Shown here in pieces: positions 1-9,323 of a stretch of DNA of 64,000 nucleotides. Under the pieces are notes generated by a model, which did not search any database, was not told where the DNA came from, and worked only from the letters and a program-made list of their open reading frames with translations. The stretch spans positions 62,001 to 126,000 of the forward strand of contig JAEZCC010000037.1 of assembly GCA_023412715.1 (NCBI GenBank). The letters run 5' to 3'. The position numbers and the translations under genes are program-made. This DNA is from Bacillota bacterium (GTDB lineage Bacteria > Bacillota > Clostridia > Oscillospirales > Acutalibacteraceae). Each line of letters begins with the position of its first letter. Positions within the stretch are counted from its first letter, which is position 1.

Positions 1-3000
1 ATCCGTCCGGCTCGTCGCCGCCGGAGAACCCGCCGGGAATCATGATGATCTGGGCCTTTGCAATCGCCTTCGCCATACTGGCGATGGTTTCTTCGATATC
101 GGCCGGCGTAAGGTTCTTCACCACGAGGACGTCCGGCACGGCGCCCGCGCGCCCGAACGCCCGCGCGCTGTCGTATTCGCAGTTTGTGCCGGGGAAGACC
201 GGGATGAACACGCGCGGCCTCGCGGCTTTGATTGCCGGGGCCGACGCGTTCCGCTCGGTGAAAAGCGGGACCTTCTGCATGCGCGCCGGCGCGGCCTTTG
301 TGGGGAAGGTCTTTTCGAGGGTGCGGGTCCATGCTTCCAGGAGGGTGTCGAGGGGCAGCGCGTCGTCTCCGAGCGTTACCTGCGGTTCGGCGGACGTCTC
401 CCCGACGGAGATATACCCGATGCCGTCGACGTCTCCGTCCGCAAGCTCCGCGACGATGGCGCCCGCCGACGGGGCGAACAGGAATTTGTCGTTCAGCACG
501 GCCTTGCGGAAGCGGAAGCCGGTTCTGCTGCCGAAGCACATGCGCGACACGGCGGCCGCGACGCCGCCTTCCCGCACGACGGAGGCGGAGACGATCTTCC
601 CTTCGCGGACGAGCCGCACGACCGCGGCGTAATACTCCCGCAGGGCGTGCCAGTTCGGCAGCATCGTCTTGGAATCTTCCGGAAGGGGAAGAAGCACGAC
701 GTGCGAGCCGGCCTTTTTGAAAGCGGCCGAAATGGTGCCGCGCGCCGAGGTCACGGCGACGGCGAAGCTCACGAGCGTCGGCGGAACGTCGAGGTCTTCG
801 AACGTGCCGCTCATGCTGTCCTTGCCGCCGATGGCCGGCAGCCCAAGTCCGAGCTGCGCGCTCAGCGCGCCGAGCAGCGCGGAGGCCGGCTTGCCCCAGC
901 GCCGTTCATCGTCCGTCATGCGCTCGAAATATTCCTGGAACGTCAGGCGGCTTTTCAGCGGGTCGGCGCCGACGGCCGCCAGCTTCGAGAGACTCTCGAC
1001 CACGGCGTAGGCCGCGCCGTGGAACGGGGAGAACCTGGAGATGCCGGGAATGAATCCGTAGCTCATGGCCGTCGCGTCGTCCGTTTCGCCGTCTGTGACC
1101 GGAATTTTCGCGACCATGGCCTCTTCCGGCGTGAGCTGGTATTTTCCGCCGAACGGCATCAGCACCGTCGCGGCGCCGATGCTGGAATCGAACCGCTCGG
1201 CAAGACCCTTCTGCCCGCAGACCCCAAGGCGCGAAAGATTTTTGCGGAACGCTTCGCCGAGCGGCAGGCCGCGCAGCGCATGCGGCACCTGCTCGCAGTA
1301 GTTGTCCGCGGAGTCTACGGCGGAGATCAGCGCCCTTGCGCGCTGGGTGACGCCGTTTGTGCCGAGAAACGCGCGCGAAATGTCGACGATGGTGCCGCCG
1401 CGCCAGCTCATGCGCAGGCGCGGTTCCGCCGTGACGGCGGCGACTTCGGTCGCGTCGAGGTTTTCTTCCCGCGCGGCGCGGATAAACGCTTCGACGTCGT
1501 CCGGAGAGAGGACGACCGCCATGCGCTCCTGCGATTCCGAGATGGCGAGCTCCGTTCCGTCAAGCCCCTCGTACTTTTTCGGCACCTTGTCGAGGTCGAT
1601 CTTCAGGCCGTCGGCCAGCTCGCCGATGGCGACGCTGACGCCGCCCGCGCCGAAGTCGTTGCAGCGCTTGATGAGGCGTGCGACCTCCGGCCGGCGGAAC
1701 AGCCGCTGGATTTTGCGCTCCGTCGGCGGGTTGCCCTTCTGCACCTCGGCGCCGCACCGTTCGATGGATTCTTCCGTGTGCGCCTTGGAGGAGCCGGTCG
1801 CCCCGCCGCAGCCGTCGCGGCCGGTCGCCCCGCCGAGCAGGACCACGGCGTCGCCGGGCTCCGGCGTTTCGCGCACGACGTTTTCCGCAGGCGCGGCGCC
1901 GATGACCGCGCCGATCTCCATGCGCTTTGCCACGTAGCCGGGGTCGTAAAGCTCCGTCACCTGGCCGGTCGCAAGGCCGATCTGGTTCCCGTAGGAGCTG
2001 TAGCCCTGCGCCGCGCCGGTCGTGATCTTGCGCGTCGGAAGCTTGCCCCTGCGCGTCTTTTCGAACGGGACGCGCGGGTCGCCGGAGCCGGTCACGCGCA
2101 TGGCCTGGTAGACGTAGGCCCTGCCGGAGAGCGGGTCGCGGATGGCCCCGCCGAGGCAGGTCGCCGCGCCGCCGAACGGCTCGATCTCCGTCGGGTGGTT
2201 GTGCGTTTCGTTTTTGAACTGCACCAGCCACTCCTGTGTTGCGCCGTTCACGGTCACGGGCACGCGGATGGAGCAGGCGTTGATTTCTTCGCTAACGTCG
2301 AGGTCGGGAATCTTCCCCTCTTTGCGCAGCAGCTTGCCGCCGATAACGGCCATGTCCATCAGGGAAACCGACCGCCGCCGCGCGTCTTTGCCGTAAACCT
2401 CGCCGCGCGCGCCGTAATAGGCCTTGAGGGCGTCTTCGATTGCGCCGCTGACGGCCGACTGTTCCACTTCGATGTTTTCCAGCTGCGTGAGGAACGTCGT
2501 GTGGCGGCAGTGGTCGCTCCAGTACGTGTCGAGCACGCGCAGCTCGGTCACGGTCGGGTCGCGCTTTTCTTCGTTTTTGAAGTAGTCCCGGCAGAACAGA
2601 AGGTCCTCGAAGCTCATGGCAAAGCCCATGGATTCATAGTATCCGCGCAGCTTTTTTTCGTCCCATGCAGCGAAGCCCTCCACGCGGGCGACGTCCGGCG
2701 GGACTTCCGCTTTCGCGTCGAGCGTTTCGGGCTTTTTGAGAGAGGCGAGCCGGCTTTCCACCGGGTTGATCATGTAATTTTGGATCTTCCCGAATTCCGC
2801 GCCGGTCAGCGCGCCCTTCACGGCCACCAGTTTTGCCGAGGCCACCCCGGGGCGCTCGCCCTGCGTAAGCAGCTGCACGCACTGCGCGGCGGAATCCGCC
2901 CGCTGGTCGTACTGGCCGGGCAGGTATTCCATCGCAAAGGCGCGGTAGCCGTCCGGCAGAGGGTATTCCTCCTCGTAGACGTCGTCCACGTTCGGCTCCG

Positions 3001-3187
3001 AAAAGATGGTGCCGCGGGCGGCGGCAAACTCTTCGCGGCTTAAGCCGGAGATATCGTACCGGTTGACGAGCTTCAGGTCTTCAATGGAAGAAAGGCCGAG
3101 ATTCTCCGCAAGATCCGCGCGCGTCCGGCGCGCCTCCACGTCAAACCCCGGTTTTTTCTCTACAAACACCCGGATGACTTCAGACAT
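1..3187 (-). CDS. purL: Phosphoribosylformylglycinamidine synthase, single-chain (3' end outside window)
   Basis: Fourth step of purine synthesis: amidates FGAR to FGAM using ATP and glutamine. About 1062 residues are visible. The N-terminus begins at the ATG at 3187 behind GGGGGAAAAC. The HCRHTTF motif lies near residue 230, HNHPT near residue 333, and a glycine-rich GGATGRDGCGGATGSS stretch follows. A glutamine amidotransferase domain begins near residue 990 (PGTNCEYDSARAF), and the frame leaves the window at base 1 before the catalytic Cys, so the gene is cut only by the window edge. The sequence resembles the roughly 1240-residue clostridial type that carries all domains in one chain. I saw no frameshift in the parts I translated. 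No other pur gene is in view downstream. Confidence 0.95.
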   Translation of the reverse strand, partial: MSEVIRVFVEKKPGFDVEARRTRADLAENLGLSSIEDLKLVNRYDISGLSREEFAAARGTIFSEPNVDDVYEEEYPLPDGYRAFAMEYLPGQYDQRADSAAQCVQLLTQGERPGVASAKLVAVKGALTGAEFGKIQNYMINPVESRLASLKKPETLDAKAEVPPDVARVEGFAAWDEKKLRGYYESMGFAMSFEDLLFCRDYFKNEEKRDPTVTELRVLDTYWSDHCRHTTFLTQLENIEVEQSAVSGAIEDALKAYYGARGEVYGKDARRRSVSLMDMAVIGGKLLRKEGKIPDLDVSEEINACSIRVPVTVNGATQEWLVQFKNETHNHPTEIEPFGGAATCLGGAIRDPLSGRAYVYQAMRVTGSGDPRVPFEKTRRGKLPTRKITTGAAQGYSSYGNQIGLATGQVTELYDPGYVAKRMEIGAVIGAAPAENVVRETPEPGDAVVLLGGATGRDGCGGATGSSKAHTEESIERCGAEVQKGNPPTERKIQRLFRRPEVARLIKRCNDFGAGGVSVAIGELADGLKIDLDKVPKKYEGLDGTELAISESQERMAVVLSPDDVEAFIRAAREENLDATEVAAVTAEPRLRMSWRGGTIVDISRAFLGTNGVTQRARALISAVDSADNYCEQVPHALRGLPLGEAFRKNLSRLGVCGQKGLAERFDSSIGAATVLMPFGGKYQLTPEEAMVAKIPVTDGETDDATAMSYGFIPGISRFSPFHGAAYAVVESLSKLAAVGADPLKSRLTFQEYFERMTDDERRWGKPASALLGALSAQLGLGLPAIGGKDSMSGTFEDLDVPPTLVSFAVAVTSARGTISAAFKKAGSHVVLLPLPEDSKTMLPNWHALREYYAAVVRLVREGKIVSASVVREGGVAAAVSRMCFGSRTGFRFRKAVLNDKFLFAPSAGAIVAELADGDVDGIGYISVGETSAEPQVTLGDDALPLDTLLEAWTRTLEKTFPTKAAPARMQKVPLFTERNASAPAIKAARPRVFIPVFPGTNCEYDSARAFGRAGAVPDVLVVKNLTPADIEETIASMAKAIAKAQIIMIPGGFSGGDEPDG

Positions 3188-3352
3188 GTTTTCCCCCGTT
3201 CCGCCGTTTTCCAGCTGAATCGAATCATACGCCCTGACAAATGCCAGTGTGCGAATGGACTAAAGATGATTTATATTCTAACACAAGCGCGGCCTGGAAT
3301 AAAGGGAGAAAGCGACTAAAATTAACAGGTTTTGCGGCCGTTTTGTTTTACT

Positions 3353-4738
3353 TTATTTCACCTTGGCCGCCGCCGTCATCAGCGCGGAGGCGATGCTCCC
3401 GGCGGAAGCGACGCTGCCGGCCGCGGAGTTTTCCACCAGCACCACAAACGCGAGCGGCGTGCTGTCGTCGGAAGAGAAGCCGACCATCCAGGTGGTGGGG
3501 TTCTTGCCTCCGCCCACCTCGGCCGTCCCCGTCTTGGCGCAGACGGCAAGGCCCGGGAACAGGCCGTCGCCGTATTCGTGCGTCACGTTGTAGCGCATGT
3601 AGGTTTTCAGGCGGGCGTCCGTGCCGGGACTGAGCATCTGCCCGCCCTCGGCGGCGGAACCGCTTTTGAGCGGCAGGCCCAGCGGCGAGGTGATTTCTTT
3701 TATCATATACGGCGCCACGGGGGTGCCTCCGTTCGCGACGGCCCCCATCGCCACCAGCATCTGGAAGGGATTGGCGAGGTCGGTGTACTGCCCCACGCCG
3801 GACCAGCCCAGCTCGTTGCTCTGCGCGCCGTCCACATGGTACGAGCTTTTCGCCGCGGGGATCCCGTCCAGGCTGAAGCTGCGGTTGAAGCCGAGCTGGC
3901 CGGCCATTGCGGTCATCTTTGCCGCGCCGACCTCGATGGCGATCTGCGCGAACGCGACGTTCGAGGATTTGGCCAGCGCGTTCTTGAAGCTGAGCCTGCC
4001 GTACGCCCGGATGTCCGTGATCTTGTTCCCGTTGATGGTGATGCTTCCGTTGCAGTTCCAGGTGCGGCTGTCAAGGTCCGGAATGCTTTCGATCGCCGCG
4101 GCGGCCGTCACGACCTTGAAGGTGGAGCCGGGCGTGAACGTGGAGGAGAGCACCTTGTTGAGGTAGACCCCGCTGTACTTTCCGGTCTTGTCGGTGTTGA
4201 GGTCCTTCGGCGGGTTCATCGGGTCGTAGTCCGGCGTGCTGACCATGCAGAGTAGCTCGCCGGTCTTGTAGTTGTAGACGGCCGCGGCGCCGCTGCGGCT
4301 GCCGAGCTTTTCGCGCGCCAGGCGGCAAAGGCTGCTGTCGAGCGTCAGGCGGATGTCGCTGCCGTTGGTTTTGCCGGTCGGCGAGGTCAGCCCGGTGAAA
4401 AAGTTGTAGCCGGAAAGCTCGGAGCGGAAATTGTACTGCACGCCCGTGGAGATATAGCCGTTGGTGTCGCCCACGGCGTGCAGCATCGCGCGCCGGGTCA
4501 GCTCGTCGCCGCCGTAGATGCGGCTGCCGTTTTTGCTTTCCGCGAGGACCGTGCCGTTCCGGTCGAGGACGCGGCCCTCGCCGGTCGAAAGGCTCTCGCC
4601 CGTGATGTGCTTGTTGAACGGCTGCAGCGCCCAGCTGCCGCCCTGCGTCACAAGGCCGTACAGAAAGATGCCGAGGCCCACAAGAAACCCAAGTCCGAGG
4701 ATATACAGAATCAGGGAACGCGTTCCGGTTGTTTTCAT
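3353..4738 (-). CDS. Penicillin-binding protein, class B-like transpeptidase
   Basis: A 461-residue membrane-anchored D,D-transpeptidase that cross-links peptidoglycan. One N-terminal membrane segment (residues 9-30) precedes a short non-catalytic region. The transpeptidase domain shows all three active-site motifs: STFK with nucleophile Ser about 205, SSN about 258-260, and KTGT starting about Lys402. The ATG overlaps the stop of the upstream RodA gene by four bases (ATGA), so the two are translationally coupled. A SEDS polymerase paired with a class B PBP is a well-known functional unit. Its short length and pairing with rodA resemble PbpA of actinobacteria and the SpoVD/Pbp2 group. The exact role (elongation, division or sporulation) cannot be told from the sequence. 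Confidence 0.93.
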   Translation of the reverse strand: MKTTGTRSLILYILGLGFLVGLGIFLYGLVTQGGSWALQPFNKHITGESLSTGEGRVLDRNGTVLAESKNGSRIYGGDELTRRAMLHAVGDTNGYISTGVQYNFRSELSGYNFFTGLTSPTGKTNGSDIRLTLDSSLCRLAREKLGSRSGAAAVYNYKTGELLCMVSTPDYDPMNPPKDLNTDKTGKYSGVYLNKVLSSTFTPGSTFKVVTAAAAIESIPDLDSRTWNCNGSITINGNKITDIRAYGRLSFKNALAKSSNVAFAQIAIEVGAAKMTAMAGQLGFNRSFSLDGIPAAKSSYHVDGAQSNELGWSGVGQYTDLANPFQMLVAMGAVANGGTPVAPYMIKEITSPLGLPLKSGSAAEGGQMLSPGTDARLKTYMRYNVTHEYGDGLFPGLAVCAKTGTAEVGGGKNPTTWMVGFSSDDSTPLAFVVLVENSAAGSVASAGSIASALMTAAAKVK

Positions 4739-6408
4739 TTCTTTCTGCGCCTCCTGGCCGCGTAGGTTCGCTCGTCGCTCGCTTTAATCAGCGCCAGCAT
4801 CCCCCAGACCGAAGCCATGCTGGAGCCGCCCAGGCTGATGAACGGCAGCGTCACGCCCGTCAGCGGCAGCACGTCCGTCGCGCCGAACACGTGCAGACAG
4901 GTCTGGAACAGCAGCATGCCGCCCGCCGTGCAGGCGGAGATGGAGTACAGGGCCGAGCGGCTGCGGGTCGCGTCGGAGCGGGCGTACAGGGCGAGCGCCA
5001 AAAGGACGAACAGCACCATGAGGGTGAGAACCAGCCCCTGCTCTTCGCACAGCATGCCGAACGCAAGGTCGCTCGTCGAGGCGAACACGGATTTCAGGCT
5101 CCCTTTGCCGATGCCCACGCCGAACAGTCCGCCGGAAGCGGCGTAGCTCAGAACGCGCACCTGCTGGTATCCGCCGGCGTCGTTTACGTGCTGCCACACG
5201 TGCCCCCACGCCGCGAAGCGCTCCGCCACATAGGGCTTGAATTTCAGAATCAGGAACGCGCCCAGCACGGCCACGGAGCAGCTCAGCGAGATGGTGCGCA
5301 GGCTGCCCGAGCGCATGAACGCGATGATGAGGAACATGACGAAAAAGACGCACGCCGTGCCGAAATCCTTCATCAGGAACAAGGCGCCCATGCACACGGC
5401 GGAAAACCCGATGAATCCCGTCAGGTTCTTATAGGTCTGCAGCCTGTCCAGCGTGGAGGTGCCGACCAGGATGAATGCAATCTTGATGAATTCCGAGGGC
5501 TGCAGGCTGACCGGCCCCAGCGAAATCCAGTTGCGGGCGCCGTTGCGTTCCTTTGCCAGCAGAAGGTTCGCGGCAAACAGCAGGATCGCCAGAACCCCGA
5601 CGGCGACGCGCCATTTCATGGCGCGGTCGAGGTCGCCCAGGAACCAGATGAGGAACAGAAACAGCGCGATGCCGCCGACCATGGCCGCAATCTGCATGTA
5701 AGTCGTCCTGACGTCCACCCCGGCTATCTGCATCACGCCGATTCCGCTGAGCAGAAAGCCGAGCGTCTCCAGCTCGAAGCTGACGTGCCCGAGAATTTTC
5801 ATCGAGATGAAATAGAAAATCCACTCCGTGAAAAAAAGCAGGCCGAACGGAATGAGGGGCAGGATGTCCACTTTTCCGGAGGCGAAGCAGACCTGCACGC
5901 ACAAAAGCAGCTGCAGAAAAGATACCGACCAAAGAAGACCGGCGGGCGAGGCGGAACGGCCCCGAGGCGGCCGCGCGGGCGGAAGGCCGTTTACGTCGGC
6001 GGTGCGTTTGAGCATCAGCGCGGTCGAACCCATGGCGATTACGTCGCCGGGCAGCACGGGCGTCTGCTGCCCGGCCTTTTTGCCGTTTACGAACGTCCCC
6101 GCCTTCGAGTTCGTGTCGGAGATCAGCCACCCGCTTTCCCGCCGCATCAGCACGGCGTGGGCACGGCTGGCCGTCTGGTCGCGCAGGACAATGTCGCAGC
6201 TGCGGCTGCGGCCGATGGAATTTTCCCAGTAAAGCACGGAAATCACGTTATGCGTGCTCATGTCCTCCAGCACCATCACGGGCTCTTCGCGGCGCTTGCC
6301 GCGCCGCATGGAGGAGAAAGCGCGCACGGAAACAACGATGCCCAGGAGCGGCACCGCGATGCGCAGAGCAAATAAAAAAATGGAAAGCAGATTTTCCGGG
6401 ATGTTCAA
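4735..6408 (-). CDS. FHA domain fused to RodA/FtsW/SpoVE-family SEDS glycosyltransferase
   Basis: 557 residues. An N-terminal membrane helix (residues 8-28) is followed by a forkhead-associated domain at about 45-130, with the typical GRSRSCDIVL and SRAHAVL signatures and a following glycine/asparagine turn (GTFVNGKKAG). A multi-span SEDS domain fills residues 150 to 545 (NWISLGPVSLQPSEFIKIAF, and near the end LPLTGVTLPFISLGGSSM). SEDS proteins polymerise glycan strands from lipid II; FHA domains bind phosphothreonine. The start is a TTG at 6408 behind GGGGGATT, since no ATG lies upstream of the first helix. It overlaps the downstream PBP gene by four bases. The fusion suggests Ser/Thr-kinase control of wall synthesis. 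No kinase gene is in this window. Confidence 0.93.
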   Translation of the reverse strand: MNIPENLLSIFLFALRIAVPLLGIVVSVRAFSSMRRGKRREEPVMVLEDMSTHNVISVLYWENSIGRSRSCDIVLRDQTASRAHAVLMRRESGWLISDTNSKAGTFVNGKKAGQQTPVLPGDVIAMGSTALMLKRTADVNGLPPARPPRGRSASPAGLLWSVSFLQLLLCVQVCFASGKVDILPLIPFGLLFFTEWIFYFISMKILGHVSFELETLGFLLSGIGVMQIAGVDVRTTYMQIAAMVGGIALFLFLIWFLGDLDRAMKWRVAVGVLAILLFAANLLLAKERNGARNWISLGPVSLQPSEFIKIAFILVGTSTLDRLQTYKNLTGFIGFSAVCMGALFLMKDFGTACVFFVMFLIIAFMRSGSLRTISLSCSVAVLGAFLILKFKPYVAERFAAWGHVWQHVNDAGGYQQVRVLSYAASGGLFGVGIGKGSLKSVFASTSDLAFGMLCEEQGLVLTLMVLFVLLALALYARSDATRSRSALYSISACTAGGMLLFQTCLHVFGATDVLPLTGVTLPFISLGGSSMASVWGMLALIKASDERTYAARRRRKK

Positions 6409-6442
6409 ACAGGGAATCCCCCTTTTTGTCTATCTGTGTCCC

Positions 6443-6471
6443 ATTATACAAAGAAAGGCCGCCAAAGTAAA
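6443..6471 (-). promoter_or_regulatory. Sigma-A promoter of the FHA-rodA/pbp operon
   Basis: Read on the minus strand: TTTACT (6466-6471), a 17-bp spacer, and a perfect TATAAT (6443-6448), about 35 bp upstream of the TTG start. Strong match and well placed. Confidence 0.7.
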
Positions 6472-6679
6472 CCGAGGAACGCTTTTTCCGCCGGCGGGAA
6501 CCGTCCGGCCTTTAGTATGCGCGTTTTCTCCGCAAAGCAGGCAAAAGAAAAAGCAGAGCAAACGCTCCGCCCCCTCAGGTACAGCCCACGATGGAACTTC
6601 CTTTTTCCCGGGAGTTTCCCGTGACTCTCCCGCCGAAGTCGATTTCCCTTTTTCACCATGCCGATCAGCGGCACATCGC

Positions 6680-7348
6680 TCAGCGCTTTGCGGCGATTTC
6701 ACCCAGGCGCTTGTAGATGCTGCCGGCGGGGACGAAGCCGCGCACCATGGAAAGCGGGTACACGTTCGTGTTCCGCCCGATGACGCTGCCGGGGTTCAGC
6801 ACAGAATTGCAGCCGACCTCGACGTGGTCGCCGAGCATGGCGCCCATCTTTTTCAGGCCGGTGGCGATTTTCTCCGCGCCGGTGTTTACGGTCACGAGCG
6901 TCCGGTCGGACTTGATGTTCGAAGTGATGGATCCCGCGCCCATATGCGACTTGAAGCCGAGGATGGAGTCGCCCACATAGTTGTAATGCGGCACCTGCAC
7001 GCTGTCGAACAGGATGACGTTTTTGAGCTCCGTCGAGTTGCCGACGACGCAGCCCGCGCCGACCAGCGCATTGCCGCGCACGAAGGCGCACTGCCGCACT
7101 TCGGTGTCGGGGCCGATGATGCACGGGCCGTGCAGGTAGGCGGAGTCAAAAACACGGGCCGATTTTGCGACCCAGACGTTTTCCCCGCGCTTTTCGTATT
7201 CGTCGGCGGGAAGGCTCTCCCCGAGGCGGACGATGAAGTCCCCGATGCCGGGCAATGCCTCCCACGGGTAGCACAGCGGCTCCAGCAGGGGGCGCGCCAT
7301 GGTATGCGTCAGGTCGAACAGGTTTTTTACCGTTGCTGGCTCAAACAT
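6680..7348 (-). CDS. Left-handed beta-helix (hexapeptide) protein, GlmU-like C-terminal domain family
   Basis: 222 residues. After about 50 N-terminal residues the protein is built of hexapeptide-type turns (repeating hydrophobic residue/G patterns from VWVAKSARVF to YPLSMVRGFV). The family is usually annotated UDP-N-acetylglucosamine pyrophosphorylase-like, but the nucleotidyltransferase domain of true GlmU is absent, so only an acyltransferase-like or sugar-nucleotide-binding fold can be asserted. A GAGSITSNIKSDR segment resembles the GlmU acetyl-CoA region. The ATG at 7348 is preceded by AAGGAG at a rather long distance. The substrate is unknown. It sits alone between the rodA operon and a secreted protein gene. 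Confidence 0.8.
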   Translation of the reverse strand: MFEPATVKNLFDLTHTMARPLLEPLCYPWEALPGIGDFIVRLGESLPADEYEKRGENVWVAKSARVFDSAYLHGPCIIGPDTEVRQCAFVRGNALVGAGCVVGNSTELKNVILFDSVQVPHYNYVGDSILGFKSHMGAGSITSNIKSDRTLVTVNTGAEKIATGLKKMGAMLGDHVEVGCNSVLNPGSVIGRNTNVYPLSMVRGFVPAGSIYKRLGEIAAKR

Positions 7349-7397
7349 AATATCGGAAGATCTCCTTTATTCCGTTTTTATCTTTCGTCGGCGGGAC

Positions 7398-8177
7398 TCA
7401 GCCGAGCTCTTTCACTGCCTTTTTCAGCAGCAGAAGGTCGCTGGTGTCGACGGCGCCGTCCCGGTTCAGGTCGGCGGCATTCAGCAGATCGCCGGAAAGC
7501 TCGCTGCGCCGGATGAGGTGCGCGTAAAGAAGGTCGCAGGCTTCGTTTGTCGGCAGGCCGCACCGGGTCAGGTCGCCCGGCACGACGGCCGTAGTGGAGG
7601 AAAGCGCGTTGCCGCCCGCGTCCAGCACGGTCAGCGTGTCGCCCGTGCAGATATCCCCGCTTCCGCGGATCCTGCCGGAGTGGGACTTCACTTTCAGCCG
7701 GCAGCCGTCCGCGCCGGCGGCGGAAAGCTCCTCCTGCAGCGTTTCCACGGTCGTCCCGGGGGCGAAGACGGTCCAGCCGTTTTCTTCCGAAGGCCAGGGG
7801 GAAGCGGCGGAGGAAGACGCGGCGCCCCCCGCCACCTGGGCGATGACGCGGGAGAGAAGCTGCCCGGTCCGGTCCAGGACCTCGACCACGTCGCCGGTTT
7901 CGATCGGACCGCCGGCCCGCACGCTTCCGTCCGGCTTCAGCACCCAGAGGACCTCGTCCTTCCCCTGCGGCGCAAGCTGCTGCGTGAGAGCTTCCACCGT
8001 CGTTCCGGCGGGAAAGCTGTAAAAGGGGACGGAAGAAGGCGCGCCCCCGGAGTCTTTCACAGCCGAAGACGCGGGGAGCCCGCCGCTCTCCGCCCCGTAA
8101 GAAACCGAAGGCACAATAAGAAGGACTGCGAAAAGCAGCAGGAAAAACGCCGCGTGCTTTCTGACCGTTTCCGACAT
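7398..8177 (-). CDS. Secreted protein with two tandem beta-type domains and a C-terminal dockerin-like EF-hand
   Basis: 259 residues with a clear signal peptide (residues about 9-29, ending at SYGA). Two homologous domains follow: one from about residue 52 (FPAGTTVEALTQQL) and one from about 138 (FAPGTTVETLQEEL), each ending in a VLDxxGxxLS turn. Domains of this PGTTV type typically precede type I dockerins in clostridial proteins. The C-terminus holds one intact calcium-loop repeat (DLNRDGAVDTSDLLLLKKAV). The preceding position, where the first dockerin repeat should sit, reads GDLTRCGLPTNEACDLLY and has lost the calcium ligands. It may bind a cohesin weakly or not at all; no cohesin or scaffoldin gene is visible here. 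The function of the paired domains is unknown. Confidence 0.8.
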   Translation of the reverse strand: MSETVRKHAAFFLLLFAVLLIVPSVSYGAESGGLPASSAVKDSGGAPSSVPFYSFPAGTTVEALTQQLAPQGKDEVLWVLKPDGSVRAGGPIETGDVVEVLDRTGQLLSRVIAQVAGGAASSSAASPWPSEENGWTVFAPGTTVETLQEELSAAGADGCRLKVKSHSGRIRGSGDICTGDTLTVLDAGGNALSSTTAVVPGDLTRCGLPTNEACDLLYAHLIRRSELSGDLLNAADLNRDGAVDTSDLLLLKKAVKELG

Positions 8178-8261
8178 AATCCGACACCACCATTTGTCTG
8201 TATGGTATCAGGTTTTTCGGAAAAGGAATTCGATACGTGCCGACTTTTCACACGGAGAAAA

Positions 8262-9293
8262 TCAGTCGGGAAGGATGAAGCCGACTTTTTTCATGACCTT
8301 GCGCAGGGTCCGGTTCGCGATGGAAGCGGCGGCCCCGGCCCCCTCTGCCCAGCATTTCTGGAGATAGTCCCGGTTCTGGATCAATTCCGCGTACCGTTCC
8401 TGAATCGGGCGCAGGTGCTCGATCACGGCCTCGCCGACGGCCGTTTTAAAGTCGCCGTAGCCCTTCCCGGCGAACTCCGTCTCAATCTGCCCGTAGGTTT
8501 TTCCCGTCACGCAGGAGTAGATGCCCATCAGGTTGTTGACGCCGTCCTTGCCCTCCGCGTAGCGGACGCAGGCCTTGCTGTCGGTCACCGCGCGTTTGAA
8601 TTTGCGCATGATGTCCTCCGGCTTATCCAGCACGGCGATGTAGGCGTTCGCGTTCTCGTCGGACTTGCTCATCTTTTTCGACGGATCCTGCAGCGACATG
8701 ATTTTCGCGCCCTGCTTCGGGATATAGCCGTCCGGCACGGTGAAAGTCTGGCCGTACAGCCCGTTGAAGCGCTCGGCGATGGTGCGCGTCAGCTCGAGGT
8801 GCTGCTTCTGATCCACGCCGACCGGCACGAGGTTCGCCTGGTACAGCAGGATGTCGGCCGCCATCAGCGGCGGGTAGGTGAACAGGCCGGCGTTGATGTT
8901 GTCGGGGTGCTTGGCGGATTTGTCCTTGAACTGGGTCATGCGCTGCAGCTCGCCGAACTGGGTGTAGCAGTCGAGCACCCACGCGAGCTGCGCGTGCGCC
9001 GGCACGTGGCTCTGGATGAAGAACAGGCTCTTTTCGGTGTCGATTCCGCAGGCCAGCAGCAGAGCGTAGGCTTCCAGCGCGCGGCGGCGGAACGACGCGG
9101 GGTCCTGCCGGACCGTGATGGTGTGCAAGTCCGCCAGAGCGTAGATGCAGCGGTAGTCGTCCTGCAGCTCAATCCAGTTTTTCAGCGCGCCGAGGTAGTT
9201 GCCGAGCGTGATGGTGCCGCTGGGCTGGATTGCGCTGAAAATCACCTGCTTTTTTGTTTCTTCCGGTTTTGCCGCGGATGTTTCGGATTCCAT
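8262..9293 (-). CDS. trpS: Tryptophanyl-tRNA synthetase
   Basis: Class Ic aminoacyl-tRNA synthetase, 343 residues, charging tRNA-Trp. The HIGH-equivalent motif is TLGNY near residue 30 (SAIQPSGTITLGNYLG) and the KMSKS loop is intact (KKMSKSDEN, around residue 200). Length is typical for bacterial TrpRS. The reading frame extends upstream to a TTG at 9308, but the ATG at 9293 is preferred because GGAGG lies at 9302-9306 with good spacing. A short N-terminal tail rich in Glu and Lys precedes the catalytic core. No T-box leader or trp attenuator was seen upstream; only 30 bp separate it from the aminotransferase gene, so the two may be co-transcribed. Confidence 0.96.
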   Translation of the reverse strand: MESETSAAKPEETKKQVIFSAIQPSGTITLGNYLGALKNWIELQDDYRCIYALADLHTITVRQDPASFRRRALEAYALLLACGIDTEKSLFFIQSHVPAHAQLAWVLDCYTQFGELQRMTQFKDKSAKHPDNINAGLFTYPPLMAADILLYQANLVPVGVDQKQHLELTRTIAERFNGLYGQTFTVPDGYIPKQGAKIMSLQDPSKKMSKSDENANAYIAVLDKPEDIMRKFKRAVTDSKACVRYAEGKDGVNNLMGIYSCVTGKTYGQIETEFAGKGYGDFKTAVGEAVIEHLRPIQERYAELIQNRDYLQKCWAEGAGAAASIANRTLRKVMKKVGFILPD

Positions 9294-9323
9294 AGGTTGT
9301 GCCTCCAAATTTCTGTTTATGGG

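Noticed and set aside
647..3043. 798-codon open frame on the plus strand
   Set aside because: It is antisense to purL, which is unmistakable by motifs; long mirror frames are expected in GC-rich genes.
1..3187. purL as a pseudogene or broken gene
   Set aside because: Its missing end is due to the window boundary; the visible frame is open and carries the expected motifs.
6430..6702. Small open frames between rodA and the beta-helix gene
   Set aside because: They overlap the rodA promoter, lack ribosome sites, and have Arg/Ser/Pro-rich shadow composition.
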